64,000 bases of DNA from positions 434,001 through 498,000 of the forward strand of contig JAIQDT010001107.1 of the NCBI GenBank assembly GCA_021521415.1, given 5' to 3'. Source of the DNA: Bidens hawaiensis (taxonomy: Eukaryota > Streptophyta > Magnoliopsida > Asterales > Asteraceae). Made by a program: the position numbers and the translations under genes. Position 1 is the stretch's first letter. Every line of letters begins with the position of its first letter. This document shows, piece by piece, positions 62,100 through 64,000 of this stretch. The notes below the pieces were generated by a model that was given only the letters and a program-made list of their open reading frames with translations, searched no databases and had not been told where the DNA came from.

Positions 62100-64000
62100 T
62101 CACCGAGCCGGAGAAAAAACTGAGTATGGGTCGAACCACTGAATCGGATCATAACTTCGGTCTTGGAGACTTCCATACATTATTTTATAAACATACGAAA
62201 GAATCGGATCAATAATTATGCCTTGATGCCACCCCGTGGCCCGTTCGAAGTTTTGACAGTATTGCCAAAAGGGTATGTTCACCGAGCCGGAGAAAAAAAT
62301 GAGTATGGGTCGAACCACTGAATCGGATCATAATTTCGGTCTTGGAGACTTCCATACAATATATTATTACCCCGCGAACGAAGGGGATCAATAATTATGC
62401 CCTGACGTCACCCCGCGGCACGTTTGAAATTTTGCTTATATTACCAAAAGAATATGTTAACCGAGCCGGAAAAAAAACTGAATATGGGTCGAACCACTGA
62501 ATCGGATAAGAAATTCGGTCTTGGGGACTTGCTTACAATATATTATTACCCCAAGAAAGAATAGGATCAATAATTATGCACTGACGTCACCCCGCGGCCT
62601 GTTCGAAATTTTGACAGTATTGGCAAAAGGGTATGTTCACCGAGCCGGAGAACAAACTAGGTATGGGTCAAACCACTGAATCGGATCAGAAATTCGGTCT
62701 TGGAGACTTCCATACGATATATTATTACCCCACGAACGAATGGGAGCAATAATTATGCCCTGACGTCACCCCGCGGCCCGTTCGAATATTTGCCAGTATT
62801 GCCAAAGTGGTATGTTCACCGAGCCGGAGAACAAACTGAGTATGGGTCGAACCACTTAATCGGATCCGAATTTCTGTCTTGGAGACTTCCATACAATATA
62901 TTATTATCCCACGAACGAATGGGAGCAATAATTATGCCCTGACGTCACCCCGCTGCCCATTTCGAATATTTGTCAGTATTGCCAAAGACGTATGTTCACC
63001 GAGCCGGAGAAAAAAATGAGTATGGGTCGAACCACTGAATCGGATCATAACTTCTATCTTGGAGACTTCCATACATTATTTTATAAACATACGAAAGAAT
63101 CGGATCAATAATTATGCCTTGATGCCACCCTGTGGCCCGTTCGAAGTTTTGACAGTATTGCAAAAGGGGTATGTTCACTGAGCCGGAGAAAAAACTGTGT
63201 ATGGGTCGAACCACTGAATCGAATCATAACTTCGGTCTTGGATACTTCCATACATTATTTTATAAACATACGAAAGAATCGGATCAATAATTATGCCTTG
63301 ATGCCACCCCGTGGCCCGTTCGAAGTTTTGACAGTATTGCAAAAAGGGTATGTTCACTGAGCCGGAGAAAAAACTGAGTATGGGTCGAACCACTGAATCG
63401 GATCATAACTTCGGTCTTGGAGACTTCCATACATTATTTTATAAACATACGAAAGAATCGGATCAATAATTATGCCTTAATGCCACCCCGTGGCCCGTTC
63501 GAAGTTTTGACAGTATTGCCAAAAGGGTTTGTTCACCGAGCCGGAGAAAAAACTGAGTATGGGTCGAACCACTGAATCGGATCATAATTTGGGTCTTGGA
63601 GACTTCCATACAATATATTATTACCCCGCGAACGAAGGGGATCAATAATTATGCCCTGACGTCACCCCGCGGCACGTTTGAAATTTTGCTTCTATTACCA
63701 AAAGAATATGTTAACCGAGCCGGAAAAAAAACTGAATATGGGTCGAACCACTGAATCGGATAAGAAATTCGGTCTTGGGGACTTGCATACAATATATTAT
63801 TACCCCACGAAAGAATCGGATCAATAATTATGCACTGACGTCACCCCGCGGCCTGTTCGAAATTTTGACAGTATTGGCAAAAGGGTATGTTCACCGAGCC
63901 GGAGAACAAACTAGGAATGGGTCAAACCACTGAATCGGATCAGAAATTCGGTCTTGGAGACTTCCATACAATATATTATTACCCCACGAACGAATGGGAG
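62100..64000. repeat. Seven-monomer (about 1,254-bp) duplication running off the window
   Basis: From about 62,100 the order of monomer variants repeats at offset about 1,254. Examples are the rare ggtcttggggacttgc (62,518 and 63,772) and aaaagaatatgttaaccg (62,446 and 63,700). The second copy is cut by the window end. Confidence 0.75.

Larger units (their letters stand above)
54269..64000. repeat. Satellite block C (about 54 monomers)
   Basis: Same family and orientation as blocks A and B, continuing past the window end. It is a mixture of gtgg-core monomers, the ttaaccgagccggaaaaa lineage and others. Local multi-monomer duplications are listed separately. The 57,300-58,700 stretch is a diverged copy of the 1,610-bp unit of block B, and the 894-bp lineage here also occurs at about 41,160-42,060 in block B. 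The chromovirus therefore landed within an array already organised in these units. No gene was seen. Confidence 0.95.

Noticed and set aside
1..64000. Regularly spaced repeats resembling a CRISPR array
   Set aside because: The whole 179-bp unit repeats with graded divergence. There are no unique spacers between short constant repeats, and the context is a plant retroelement.

Overview
The window is non-genic plant heterochromatin. About 85% of it (roughly 54.7 of 64 kb) is one tandem satellite family with a basic monomer of 179 bp. Two insertions of a single Ty3/gypsy chromovirus family interrupt the array. The host is a flowering plant, probably a eudicot. This rests on a Tekay/Del-like polyprotein with a C-terminal chromodomain, an initiator-Met-tRNA primer binding site and long TG...CA LTRs. 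I cannot name the species, and I see no host gene, tRNA, rRNA or CRISPR array.

Layout. Block A (1-38,320) is satellite. Most of it is a large direct tandem duplication: copy 1 at about 499-15,479 (14,981 bp) and copy 2 at about 15,480-31,880 (about 16,401 bp). The copies are nearly identical apart from scattered point differences, a 1-bp indel near 9,404, a roughly 100-bp conversion-like patch at 2,161-2,254, and a replaced segment (362 bp in copy 1, 1,781 bp in copy 2). From 31,881 to 38,320 the array is made of other monomer variants and ends in a homogeneous run of 179-bp units. A solo LTR on the minus strand (38,321-40,767) follows, flanked by a perfect 5-bp target duplication. Block B (40,768-47,450) is satellite again and contains three essentially identical copies of a 1,610-bp nine-monomer higher-order unit. 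A second element of the same family (47,451 to about 54,268, plus strand) has a 1,734-bp 5' LTR, a primer binding site, and a single-frame gag-pol with five in-frame stops and no frameshift. It ends at its polypurine tract with no 3' LTR. Block C (about 54,269-64,000) is satellite with five-, three- and seven-monomer higher-order duplications, some of them the same higher-order lineages as in block B.

How the parts relate. The satellite evolves by unequal exchange and conversion at several scales: monomer, 3-13-mer higher-order units, and 15-kb segments. The chromovirus inserted into it at least twice, in opposite orientations. The two LTR promoters point away from each other, so any residual transcription would run outward into satellite on both sides. 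Neither element can be autonomous: one is reduced to a solo LTR, and the other has nonsense codons and no 3' LTR. Many 60-100-codon open frames in the satellite are by-products of the repeated sequence, not genes.

No new gene system was found. The strongest observations are the structural record of array evolution and the unusual decay pattern of the retroelement.
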